Both the position numbers and the translations under genes were made by a program. Positions 1 through 6,723 of a DNA stretch of 17,174 bases are shown one piece after another. Below the pieces are notes generated by a model. The model had not been told where the DNA came from and did no database searches. It worked only from the letters and a program-made list of their open reading frames with translations. The DNA comes from an uncultured Myxococcales bacterium (GTDB lineage: Bacteria > Myxococcota_A > Polyangia > Polyangiales > Polyangiaceae), in contig CALKVG010000434.1 in assembly GCA_937998045.1 (NCBI GenBank), forward strand, positions 1 to 17,174. Direction: 5' to 3'. The first letter of the stretch is position 1. Each line of letters opens with the position of its first letter.

Positions 1-220
1 TTCCGCCTACCAGCACCGCGTCGGCCCAGAGGACGTCGTCGTCCGACAGTGGGGCGACGTTGAGGTCCGCTACGCGGATCCGCCATGCCGGTGGCAGCAT
101 GGCCGCGAGCGTTAGCAGACCCAGCGGCGGCAGCGTGGCGCGTTTTCCGATAAACGGCAGGCTGTGCTGAAAACCCCAGTACGTGGTCGGGAATTCTGGC
201 TGGACGAGGAGCACGCGCAT
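1..220 (-). CDS. B12-binding radical SAM protein, N-terminal fragment
   Basis: The first 73 residues of a protein whose gene runs off the left edge. The sequence opens MRVLLVQPEFPTTYWGFQH and continues with a Lys-Arg-Ala-x-Leu-Pro-Pro-Leu-Gly-Leu-Leu stretch, then a segment ending in an 'ADLNV' strand. This is the typical start of the cobalamin-binding domain of B12-dependent radical SAM enzymes, in particular the group carrying a C-terminal DUF4070. The radical SAM CxxxCxxC cluster would lie outside the window, so the enzymatic role is inferred from the family. Members modify lipids, hopanoids or natural products, and no substrate can be named here. The ATG at 218-220 is the first residue of the conserved start, but no strong Shine-Dalgarno precedes it. 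Confidence 0.8.
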   Translation of the reverse strand, partial: MRVLLVQPEFPTTYWGFQHSLPFIGKRATLPPLGLLTLAAMLPPAWRIRVADLNVAPLSDDDVLWADAVLVGG

Positions 221-331
221 GACACAGGCATAAGGCGCGCGTTGTCGTGATTGCGTCATAGTGTCATCAGGAGTCGACCATCCTGCCTCCGTGCGGCACG
301 CCCTCGTCGCGGCGATTACCCTGCGGGAAAC

Positions 332-349
332 GGCGTTTTGCAAAACGCC
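332..349. promoter_or_regulatory. Perfect 18-bp palindrome upstream of the DUF2171 gene
   Basis: GGCGTTTTGCAAAACGCC reads identically on both strands with no mismatch and no spacer. It lies 132 bases upstream of the DUF2171 start in the gap between divergent genes. No T-run follows, so a terminator is unlikely. A binding site for a dimeric repressor or activator is the simplest reading. The regulator is unknown. Confidence 0.55.
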
Positions 350-354
350 AAGGC

Positions 355-395
355 GCCCGAACCCGAGAACGTCGTGCACGTTCGAGAATTCGGGC
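355..395. promoter_or_regulatory. Second dyad (nested inverted repeats) upstream of the DUF2171 gene
   Basis: The outer arms GCCCGAA (355-361) and TTCGGGC (389-395) match perfectly, and so do the inner arms GAACGT (367-372) and ACGTTC (378-383) around a 5-base centre. The whole can fold as a hairpin with a symmetric internal loop, or serve as one or two operator half-site pairs. It lies directly after the 18-bp palindrome and about 90 bases before the start codon, so promoter control or a 5' leader structure are both possible. Confidence 0.45.
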
Positions 396-481
396 AGAAC
401 TGCGCTCGGGGTCGCCAGGTATCGGATTGGCATGTGTCGTGCTCGGCTGGGCCCGCCGTTCAACCAAACAAGGAGCCCACA

Positions 482-733
482 ATGATCAATGCCAGCCAGA
501 TCAAGCCCAATACCCCGGTGGTTTGCTCGAACAACCGCCAGCTCGCCATCGTCGACCACATGGAGGGCACCGAGACCATCAAGCTCACGAAGGACGACAA
601 GGGACAGCACCACTACATCCCAACGAGCTGGGTGAAATCCGTCGACGACAAGGTGCACCTCGATCGACCGGGCGATCAGGCGATGCGCGAGTGGACGACG
701 ACACCGACGGCCACGCCGGCGAAGCGCGGCTAG
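482..733 (+). CDS. DUF2171 domain protein
   Basis: An 83-residue soluble protein with no signal peptide or membrane segment. It starts MINASQIKPNTPVVCSNN and continues with 'ivDhmeGtetIKLtkdd.g..HyIPtsWV..vDdkVHLd', the layout of DUF2171 proteins: a small PRC-barrel-like beta domain of unknown biochemical role, frequent in stress-related small-gene clusters. The ATG at 482 is chosen because AAGGAG (470-475) lies 6 bases upstream. The frame stays open further upstream to 251, but that part is Arg/Pro-rich and not protein-like. The last 12 or so residues are Thr/Pro/Ala-rich and probably disordered. The gene has its own upstream dyads and a hairpin after the stop, so it looks monocistronic. Family assignment is good; function is unknown. 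Confidence 0.85.
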   Translation: MINASQIKPNTPVVCSNNRQLAIVDHMEGTETIKLTKDDKGQHHYIPTSWVKSVDDKVHLDRPGDQAMREWTTTPTATPAKRG

Positions 734-742
734 ATCACTGGC

Positions 743-781
743 GCGTCGGGCGGGCGGCACCGGTGCGCGTCCGCCCGACGC
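743..781. terminator. Strong hairpin between convergent genes, probable bidirectional terminator
   Basis: GCGTCGGGCGG (743-753) pairs perfectly with CCGCCCGACGC (771-781). The loop itself contains the palindrome GCACCGGTGC (757-766). It sits 9 bases after the DUF2171 stop and 46 bases after the convergent Lmo0937-like stop, so it can serve both. No clear U-tract follows on either strand, which is common in high-GC bacteria. Confidence 0.65.
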
Positions 782-827
782 CGCTCCAGCGAAGTCTCTC
801 AAATCGCCGTTCGGAAGTCGGGCTGCT

Positions 828-986
828 TTAGGCGGTCCGGCGGCCCGCGATGACGCGGATGAGCACCGAAGCGACGGCGAGCACGAGCAACACGTGGAGG
901 AGCCCGCCAACCGTGAAGTGAAGTGCAAAGCCGACCATCCACATCACGAAGAGAACGACGGCAAAAACCCATAGTAGATTCAGCAT
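828..986 (-). CDS. Lmo0937 family small membrane protein
   Basis: A 52-residue, almost entirely hydrophobic protein: two membrane helices (roughly residues 2-22 and 28-47) joined by a short HFTVGGL turn and ending in a basic RVIAGRR tail. This matches the Lmo0937 family of tiny two-helix membrane proteins, whose function is unknown and which often sit with stress genes. The ATG at 984-986 is preceded by a purine-rich GAAGGAAGG stretch (complement of about 992-1000). The gene follows the AsmA-like gene by 47 bases on the same strand and may be co-transcribed with it. The open frame extends far upstream across the neighbouring gene, but that part is Arg-rich out-of-frame sequence and is excluded. 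Confidence 0.85.
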   Translation of the reverse strand: MLNLLWVFAVVLFVMWMVGFALHFTVGGLLHVLLVLAVASVLIRVIAGRRTA

Positions 987-1033
987 GACCTCATCCTTCC
1001 TTCGACGATATGTGCCTATCGATCGCGCATCAT

Positions 1034-4000
1034 TTAGCGACCGAATGCGCCGACGAGAACGAGCGAGGGTGTCTGGCCTTGCGACGGATTCGTCGACGCA
1101 TAGAGCTGCACGAATACGCCGCGAAACCGCGCAGGCGCCTCGGGGACGGCACTCGTCGCGAAAGGCGTGACGACGTACACCGGTCCCGCATCGGTCGTCA
1201 GCGCTCCGACAGAGTACGAGCCCTCGCGCCGAATCGGAGAGGCCAGACCCGTGACGGCGATCACCTTGCCGCGCGCGGCGTCGGAGTCGCTCGCTACGGC
1301 GGAGTGCGCGATAGATGGGATGTTGCCGAGTGTGGCCTCGCCGCCCATCCTCATGGCCTCCGCCACGCTGCCGACGACTAGCGGATCGAGCGTCGTGCCG
1401 TCCTTGCCCCCCTTCGCCGCGGCGACGACCATCGGTGCATACGCGATGCCGCTCAGGTCGTCGCGTTCGCGGGCGTCTGCGGCCGCACGGAGCAGGTTCC
1501 CGATGGACGCGCCATCGCACGAGCGCGCGTCGAGCGTGCATCGAGCCGCCAGGGAGCGTGCTTCCTCCTTGCGCTGCGCGGGAGTCGCCTCGCAGTACTG
1601 CGCGCGCTGCTCCGCCGCGTCGGCCCTGCGCTTGGCGGCCTCCGCTGCGTCGCGCATGCCGGCGGTCTTGCGGGCGTACCAGGCGTCGGGGCCGAAGAGC
1701 ACCAACCCCGAACCGCCGTCGGCGAGGTCGTACCCCAGGTCGATCCAACCCAAATCCGCAAGCACGGCGCCTTCCTGCCGCCCGTCGCGCTTCGCATACT
1801 CCGCCCGAAGAGACGAGCTTCCTCCGTGCGCGAGAAGCGAGCGCACTTCGACCGATGCGGGGCCGACGCGTATCTGCGCGTCTGCGTCGAGCACCGGCAT
1901 GCGGAAGATGTTGGCGACCCACGTCGGAACGTCCGTGTTCTGCGAGACGAGAACCGTAGCGGGGGTCGCGTCCTTCGCCGCCAAGTGCACCTTTGCGTCG
2001 AGACGAACGTCTCCCCTCGAGCGCAGCGCCGCTTCCCGCAGAGTGACGTTCGCCCACCACGCGTCCTCGGGTGACGACCTGCTTCCCGTACCGGCGTGCG
2101 TCACGGCGAGGGTGCTGCCCGACAGGTCGGTCGAACCTCGTGCACGTTCCGTACGCTGAGCTCTCACCAGGCAATCGACATCCCCGAAGAACTCTGTCGA
2201 ACCTACGCGAGCCCGCAGCCCTTGTGCGACGACCTCTCCGTCGCCCCGCATCGAGCCCGAGCCCAGCTCGACGTCCGCGTGAAGCCTCGCTCGGCCGCTG
2301 CCGTCCTCGATTGAGACATCCATGGGCAGAGGGAGCAGCTCGCGTAGTCGTGCCAGCGCGGGAAGCTCGGCGCCAGGGAGATCGATCGAGATGTGCCCGC
2401 TCGCGCCCGATGGCGCGAGAGCGAGAGGTTGCGCACGCACCGTGAGCTCAGGAACGGCCACGATCGCGACCCCGTTACGCCCGGATCGGGCGGAGACGGC
2501 TCGGAGAACGACGTCGCTTCCGGAAAGGTCGAGCGCAGGCTCGTCCCAGGTACCGCGCTGCAGATCGACATGCGCCGCGAGGTTGCCGGCGAGAAGGGCA
2601 CCGCCCAGCCGAGCCGTCACGTCGTTAGCGGCGATGGTCGCGATACCGGAGGCCGATCCGCTGGAAAGCGAGACCTCGCGGAGCTGAACGTCGCCCGTGA
2701 CGTCGGCCGTTAACTGATCGGGTCCGCGCTCTACGGCGAGACGTCGCGCGGAGAGCTGCAGCTCGGCGTGACCTCGCCGCTCTGCGACCGAACCTGCGGC
2801 GTGGCCATCGACTGTCACAGTCCCGGACCGGACGACGTATGTCGACGTCGACGGGAAGTACGGCTCCCACGCGCCGATGTCCTTCGCCTCGGCGCCGACG
2901 ACGTCGAGGCTGAAGTGCGAGTCGCCAAAGGCCTCCGCGACCCGCACGTGCTTGCTGGTCAGCGTCGCCGCGATCGAGGCGACGCGCGCCTGGCTAGCGC
3001 CCGCGCCCAATACGCGAAGCCCGGAGGCGCGAGCAGCGATGGTAACCACGTCACCGTAGACGCCGAGCTCGGTGCGGATTGGCGCTTCGAATGTCAGCCG
3101 CTTGGCGCCGATCTCGCAATGGGCGGCGTCGTTCCGGATTCGGGTCCCATCCGCGAGTTTTCCATGGTCCAAGACCACGCGGGCGTCGAAGGGGCCCTCC
3201 CATCGCTTGAAGCCGACGCCGCTTCGTGGTGCGAGCAAGCGCAGGGCATCCGCGACGAGCGCGTAACCGCGCAGCTGTCCGCGAGACGAGACGTGATCGA
3301 CGATGGTAAGGTCGGCGGCCGGTCGCAGGTCGAACGGATGCACGGTCGCATCGAGCGATCCGCGTACTCCGGTGGCCAGGGGATGGCTGCCGTAGGAGAT
3401 GTCGACACCTTCAGCGTTCACGGTCGCCGGTCCGACGTCGAGCCATCGCTGCGGGCGGAATAGCCATCGCCCGCGCACGCGCGTGTCGCCCTCCGAACGC
3501 ACGGTATGGATCCACACCTCGCGCACGTGGTTTACGTCCACGTCCTCGAGGTCCACCATCCACAAGTTGTAGCGCCCGTCCGTCAGCGGCGGCGGAGTGG
3601 GCCCCTCATCGAGGAGCGGTGGATCCGCGAAGCCCGCAATGGGCGGCAGTGCAGCGGTGACCTCCGGGGTTGCCGCGACGCGATCGAGCCGTATCCGTGC
3701 CCGCATGGTGAGTCCGCTCGCGCGCAGGCTCTTCGCGTGGAACTCGCGGTGGAGCAGGTCGACGAGGGAAATCGCGGCGTCGGCGCGGTCGAGGGTCAAA
3801 AGCCATTCGACGGTTCGCTCGCGGCCACGAATGGTGAGGCCTTTGAGGTGCACGCGCCCCGGAAGGATCGAGTACGCGCTTTCGTAGTCGAGCTTTAACT
3901 CGGTGGAGTTTCCGCTGATGGCGAAGTTCAGCGACGAACCGCTGATGGCGTTGCGAAGAAGGCTGGTTCGCAACAGCACATTGGCGACGGCGAGATACGA

Positions 4001-4171
4001 CGCGATCAGGATCGCGACGGCCAGCACCGAGAGTTTGACGAGCCTTCGCCAACGGACACGCCTCAGCATCGACGGAACGTGTCTCTCGCCTTCGAGACCC
4101 CGCCCGAGCAGGCTCGAATTGTCGGCCACCGTGGTGCCGCTGACAGTCGCGAGCTTCGCCTTCGTCGACAA
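1034..4171 (-). CDS. Large AsmA-like envelope protein with unusual C-terminal domain
   Basis: A 1045-residue protein. After a short cytoplasmic tail there is one membrane helix (about residues 47-67, preceded by the basic RRVRWRR), then a long periplasmic beta-rich region. It contains the AsmA/YhdP/TamB-type phrase 'LPGRVHLKGLTIRGRE', then 'LTLDRADAAISLVDLLHREF'. Such proteins are inner-membrane anchored and are linked to lipid transport to the outer membrane. The C-terminus is atypical: an Ala/Arg/Glu-rich helical stretch (about 839-878) with several Cys, then a region ending in a compact beta-rich part (about 967-1045, '..FRGVFVQLYA..' to '..LVLVGAFGR'). The TTG start is chosen because AAGGAGG lies 5 bases before it. 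An ATG at residue 35 (4067-4069) also keeps the membrane helix but has a weaker site. AsmA relationship is moderately sure, substrate unknown. Confidence 0.65.
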   Translation of the reverse strand: MSTKAKLATVSGTTVADNSSLLGRGLEGERHVPSMLRRVRWRRLVKLSVLAVAILIASYLAVANVLLRTSLLRNAISGSSLNFAISGNSTELKLDYESAYSILPGRVHLKGLTIRGRERTVEWLLTLDRADAAISLVDLLHREFHAKSLRASGLTMRARIRLDRVAATPEVTAALPPIAGFADPPLLDEGPTPPPLTDGRYNLWMVDLEDVDVNHVREVWIHTVRSEGDTRVRGRWLFRPQRWLDVGPATVNAEGVDISYGSHPLATGVRGSLDATVHPFDLRPAADLTIVDHVSSRGQLRGYALVADALRLLAPRSGVGFKRWEGPFDARVVLDHGKLADGTRIRNDAAHCEIGAKRLTFEAPIRTELGVYGDVVTIAARASGLRVLGAGASQARVASIAATLTSKHVRVAEAFGDSHFSLDVVGAEAKDIGAWEPYFPSTSTYVVRSGTVTVDGHAAGSVAERRGHAELQLSARRLAVERGPDQLTADVTGDVQLREVSLSSGSASGIATIAANDVTARLGGALLAGNLAAHVDLQRGTWDEPALDLSGSDVVLRAVSARSGRNGVAIVAVPELTVRAQPLALAPSGASGHISIDLPGAELPALARLRELLPLPMDVSIEDGSGRARLHADVELGSGSMRGDGEVVAQGLRARVGSTEFFGDVDCLVRAQRTERARGSTDLSGSTLAVTHAGTGSRSSPEDAWWANVTLREAALRSRGDVRLDAKVHLAAKDATPATVLVSQNTDVPTWVANIFRMPVLDADAQIRVGPASVEVRSLLAHGGSSSLRAEYAKRDGRQEGAVLADLGWIDLGYDLADGGSGLVLFGPDAWYARKTAGMRDAAEAAKRRADAAEQRAQYCEATPAQRKEEARSLAARCTLDARSCDGASIGNLLRAAADARERDDLSGIAYAPMVVAAAKGGKDGTTLDPLVVGSVAEAMRMGGEATLGNIPSIAHSAVASDSDAARGKVIAVTGLASPIRREGSYSVGALTTDAGPVYVVTPFATSAVPEAPARFRGVFVQLYASTNPSQGQTPSLVLVGAFGR

Positions 4172-4172
4172 G

Positions 4173-4265
4173 TCATCCTCCTTGGCTCCTCGACTGCAAC
4201 GAGCGCACCAACTGGTCGGCGTTTCGGCCCGGCTCCTTCTTCTTGCCTGTCGGCTCGTCAGCCAC
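4173..4265 (-). CDS. Possible 30-residue leader ORF coupled to the AsmA-like gene
   Basis: A GTG-initiated frame of 30 codons reading VADEPTGKKKEPGRN and then ADQLVRSLQSRSQGG. It ends with a TGA one base before the TTG start of the AsmA-like gene. Its last codons contain the Shine-Dalgarno of that gene, so ribosomes finishing here could re-initiate. AAGG lies a few bases before the GTG. Composition is hydrophilic and Lys/Glu-containing, unlike the Arg/Pro/Ala-rich noise typical of random frames here, and third positions are mostly G or C. With only 30 codons the evidence is slight. It could be a coupling leader, a real small protein, or chance. Confidence 0.3.
   Translation of the reverse strand: MADEPTGKKKEPGRNADQLVRSLQSRSQGG
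4177..4183 (-). promoter_or_regulatory. Ribosome binding site deciding the TTG start of the AsmA-like gene
   Basis: Reads AAGGAGG on the minus strand, close to a full anti-16S match, with a 5-base spacer to TTG at 4169-4171. It is the strongest Shine-Dalgarno near this gene and is the reason a TTG start is preferred over the downstream ATG. Confidence 0.65.
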
Positions 4266-4490
4266 CGTCCTTCGTCCGGTGGCCGCCGCCGACACACTCG
4301 ATCTTGTCGCGCGGCCCGCTCGAATCCTTCGCCTGTCTCGTCGACCCGCGTGCCTCGGTTTTTGGCCTCACGCCTTGCCGGGTGCATTGGCAAACGGCCA
4401 ACACCGCAAACGCCACCCCTCGCGGACCGATTCCTCTAGGAGCGCGGGCACGCCCCGTGCACCAGAAGCATGGGTAGAAGGACACAAGCC

Positions 4491-4877
4491 ATGAATCCCG
4501 CTTTCTCTGCGGTCGTCGCGGCGTCTTTTCTCGCGGTTGTCTGGGGATACTTTTGGTGGAGAAATACCCTAAACCTGGCCAAGGGACGGCGGTTCCTGAG
4601 TGCCGGGGCCACTTTGCTCGACGTCGGGACGGCGGAAGAATACGCGGGCGATCACATCTCGGGGGCCATCAACATCCCGGCTGAGGGTCTCGCGCGGCGA
4701 CAGGAGGAACTTGGCGAGCACTCACGGCCTGTTGTCGTATACGCGCGGAGCGCACTGCGCAGCTCCGTCGCCGCGCAGGCGCTGCGAGGCGTCGGCTTCC
4801 ACGCAGTCGTGAGTGTCGGCACGCTGCGGCGCTGGCGCGCGGAGGCACCCTACGGCCCGGGCCGTCCCAACGGCTGA
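4491..4877 (+). CDS. Membrane-anchored rhodanese-like protein without catalytic cysteine
   Basis: A 128-residue protein: an N-terminal membrane helix (about residues 5-22, followed by WWRN) and then a single rhodanese domain. The domain shows the usual 'LLDVGTAEEYAGDHISGAINIP' strand-helix pattern and the active-site loop, here 'VVVYARSALRSS'. Active rhodaneses have Cys after the Tyr (YCRSGxRS); this protein has Ala (residue 85, codon GCG at 4743-4745). Sulfurtransferase activity is therefore not expected, and a binding or regulatory role is more likely. The ATG at 4491 is chosen because the membrane helix follows at once; an in-frame ATG at 4470 would add seven residues. No strong Shine-Dalgarno is visible for either. 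The hydrolase follows on the same strand after about 110 bases. Confidence 0.8.
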   Translation: MNPAFSAVVAASFLAVVWGYFWWRNTLNLAKGRRFLSAGATLLDVGTAEEYAGDHISGAINIPAEGLARRQEELGEHSRPVVVYARSALRSSVAAQALRGVGFHAVVSVGTLRRWRAEAPYGPGRPNG

Positions 4878-4988
4878 CGCCCGTAGACTGTTCCCCGACG
4901 GAGTTGCGAAGAATTGGTGGCGCTGCGACCACCCACGTCCGGCCCGCGCTCATTGCGGCCGGCATGCCGCTTGCGTCGACGCCTTACC

Positions 4989-5990
4989 ATGCTCCGTCCG
5001 TTGTCGGGCCAACCTGCGCAGATGGACTTTGATGAGTATCACCACCAGGCTGACATCGATGGTGTTTCACTGCACTGGGTGGAGCTCGGCCAGTCCGTCG
5101 GCAATCCACCGCTCGTGCTGCTGCACGGGCTGAACGACTGCCATCTCGCGTGGAGAAACCTCGCCCCATCCCTCGCGCACGATCGGCGTGTTCTCGTGCC
5201 GGACCTTCCCGGGCACGGCCTTTCCGGACGGCCGGACGCAAGCTACAAGCTGCGCTGGTACGCGCGCGTCATTGCCCGATGGTTCGAGGCCCTCGAGCTC
5301 GGAGACGTGGATGTGGTGGGCCATTCTTTCGGTGGCGGAGTCGCGCAAGTGACGTTGCTCGAATGCTCCGAGCGCATTCGCCGGCTGGTGCTCGTCTCGT
5401 CGGGCGGGCTCGGGCGCGAGATCGCGCCTGCGCTGCGTCTCGCCGCGATTCCCTGGGTAGTCGAGCGGCTCGGCCAGCCGTTCATGGGACCTGGCACGAG
5501 ACTCGCGCTCAGGGTGACCCGTAATGTTCTCTCCGAACAAGAGACACTGACGCTAAGTGCAATGAATGCACAGCGAGGTTCGGCCCGCGCTTTTGCTCGG
5601 ACGGTGCGCGACATCATTGACTGGCGCGGACAGCGACACACGTTCTTCAAACACGCGAGCGAGCTGTCGCAGCTTCCGGCGATTGCCGTTTTCTGGGGCA
5701 ACCGCGACGCCGTCATCCCCGCTTCGCATGCCCAAGCGTTCGCGAACTACGTTGACGGGGTCCGCGTGGTCCTGTTCGACGGATGCGGCCACTATCCTCA
5801 CCACGAGCAGCCTGATTCATTCGTGCGCGCCCTTCGCGACTATCTCGACGACCCCGTTGCACCGAGAGCACGCCTTCGGGAAGTCCGGAAAGTGGAGAGG
5901 CCACGGCGTCTTCTCTCCACTTGGCTAGCACGATCGCGCACATCGAGCCTCTGGCGTAGGTTGTGGCCTGCCGAATCCTTGGTTTTCTAG
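4989..5990 (+). CDS. Alpha/beta hydrolase
   Basis: A 333-residue alpha/beta-hydrolase fold enzyme. The oxyanion loop 'LVLLHGLNDC', the 'VPDLPGHGLSGRPD' loop and the nucleophile elbow GHSFGG (Ser about 113) are all present. So are the acid in 'WGNRDAVIP' (Asp about 240) and the base in 'GCGHYPHHEQP' (His about 268), so the catalytic triad is complete. Substrate is not predictable; esters, lactones or C-C cleavage products are all used by this family. An extra C-terminal tail of about 45 residues rich in Arg and Trp follows the fold and could contact membranes or nucleic acid. Starts at 4989 (ATG) or 5022 (ATG, MDFDEYHH) are possible, and TTG at 4914 would add a poorly conserved leader. None has a clear Shine-Dalgarno, so the exact start is uncertain. 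Confidence 0.85.
   Translation: MLRPLSGQPAQMDFDEYHHQADIDGVSLHWVELGQSVGNPPLVLLHGLNDCHLAWRNLAPSLAHDRRVLVPDLPGHGLSGRPDASYKLRWYARVIARWFEALELGDVDVVGHSFGGGVAQVTLLECSERIRRLVLVSSGGLGREIAPALRLAAIPWVVERLGQPFMGPGTRLALRVTRNVLSEQETLTLSAMNAQRGSARAFARTVRDIIDWRGQRHTFFKHASELSQLPAIAVFWGNRDAVIPASHAQAFANYVDGVRVVLFDGCGHYPHHEQPDSFVRALRDYLDDPVAPRARLREVRKVERPRRLLSTWLARSRTSSLWRRLWPAESLVF
5890..5922. repeat. 10-bp perfect inverted repeat inside the 3' end of the hydrolase gene
   Basis: AAGTGGAGAG (5890-5899) and CTCTCCACTT (5913-5922) are perfect complements around a 13-base loop. It lies within the segment coding for the Arg-rich tail, about 70 bases before the stop codon. Hairpins of this size are more usual after genes than inside them. 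No U-tract follows. Confidence 0.5.
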
Positions 5991-6012
5991 CCCAAGGGCA
6001 CGCCGCCTCCTC

Positions 6013-6028
6013 CGCGTGTCAGCACGCG
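6013..6028. terminator. Weak hairpin between convergent hydrolase and LEA-like genes
   Basis: CGCGTG (6013-6018), loop TCAG, CACGCG (6023-6028). A six-pair GC stem 22 bases after the hydrolase stop, in a 122-base gap between convergent genes. No T-run is present. Position is right for a terminator but the structure is small. Confidence 0.3.
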
Positions 6029-6112
6029 CCGAACGAAGCGTGGAGCGAAAAGCCAAGCGGCCATGCCACGAAGAAGACAAGCGCGACGCCCCACGACTCG
6101 TTCCGCTCTGCT

Positions 6113-6481
6113 TCATTCTCCTTTCGGAGACCGGGTGCGTCCGTTCAACCTGTCGCCCGCCCTCTCCGCGACCTTCTCGCCTGCGTGTCCGGCCTCGCCG
6201 ACCATCTCTTTGGTCGCATTGACGATCTTTCGCGCAGTCGCTTGCGCTGTGTGAGCAACTTTCACGGTCATCTCTTCGACCGAGTGGGTCGCCTTTGCAG
6301 CGGCTTTCCCGAGTCGGTCTCCCCCCTTCTTAGCCATCTTCTCTACTTTATCGACACCAGCCGTTGCCATGCTGCCAGCCGCCTCGGCGATGTCGGTAGC
6401 CTTGGCGCTTGCCGCAGTCACGACATCTCGGGCCTTATTCGCCGCATCGTCGATCTTCGAAGCGTTCTTCTCGTTTTCCAT
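6113..6481 (-). CDS. LEA-like Ala/Lys-rich amphipathic helical protein
   Basis: A 122-residue protein made almost entirely of charged, Ala-rich helix: MENEKNASKIDDAANKARD, then repeated 'AxAKATDxAExA', 'DKVEKMAKKGGDRLGKAAAK' and 'ATARKIVNATKEMVGEAGH' blocks. It has no signal peptide, no membrane helix and no aromatic core. This is the character of late-embryogenesis-abundant-like or apolipoprotein-like stress proteins that coat membranes or stabilise proteins during desiccation or osmotic stress; the specific role is inferred. The ATG at 6479-6481 has GAAGGA about 8-9 bases upstream. The gene lies 242 bases downstream of the next minus-strand gene, so it probably has its own promoter. The many AA-rich codons stand out from the GC-rich surroundings, as Lys/Asn-rich helices require. 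Confidence 0.7.
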   Translation of the reverse strand: MENEKNASKIDDAANKARDVVTAASAKATDIAEAAGSMATAGVDKVEKMAKKGGDRLGKAAAKATHSVEEMTVKVAHTAQATARKIVNATKEMVGEAGHAGEKVAERAGDRLNGRTRSPKGE

Positions 6482-6723
6482 GCTCGTTATTCCTTCGTAG
6501 AGAGCCGGAACGGATTTCCACCCCGTCCCCGTGTTGAACTCGCCGCGGAGCGACGGAAGTCGCCGTCGGTGCGGAGAGCGACCTGCACGATGCGCGCCGG
6601 CGGTGCCTCGTCATTGCCGGCGTCTGCGGATCCGTTGCCCGCGCCTCTGTAGGCAGCACTGTCGCGCCGGCCGGCCGAGATCATCCGGGCCAGAGAAGCG
6701 CCCGCTCGAATGGTGGAGGCAGA

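Larger units (their letters stand above)
4172..4490. other. Divergent intergenic region (AsmA-like / rhodanese-like)
   Basis: This 319-base stretch separates two divergent genes and should hold both promoters. I see no convincing -35/-10 pair. It contains the possible 30-codon leader frame (4173-4265) and a small inverted repeat TTGGC/GCCAA (4387-4391 and 4397-4401) about 90 bases before the rhodanese-like start. Longer open frames here are Arg-rich and not protein-like. Confidence 0.5.

Noticed and set aside
251..481. N-terminal extension of the DUF2171 gene
   Set aside because: Arg/Pro-rich composition; it covers both dyads, and a good Shine-Dalgarno precedes the ATG at 482.
1167..2159. 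Long plus-strand frame of about 330 codons opposite the AsmA-like gene
   Set aside because: Ser/Arg/Pro-rich antisense shadow of a well supported gene, as expected in high-GC DNA.
6487..6684. Minus-strand frame of 65 codons between the exported protein and the LEA-like gene
   Set aside because: No Shine-Dalgarno; low-complexity Arg/Gly/Ser composition; it ends inside the ribosome binding site of the LEA-like gene.
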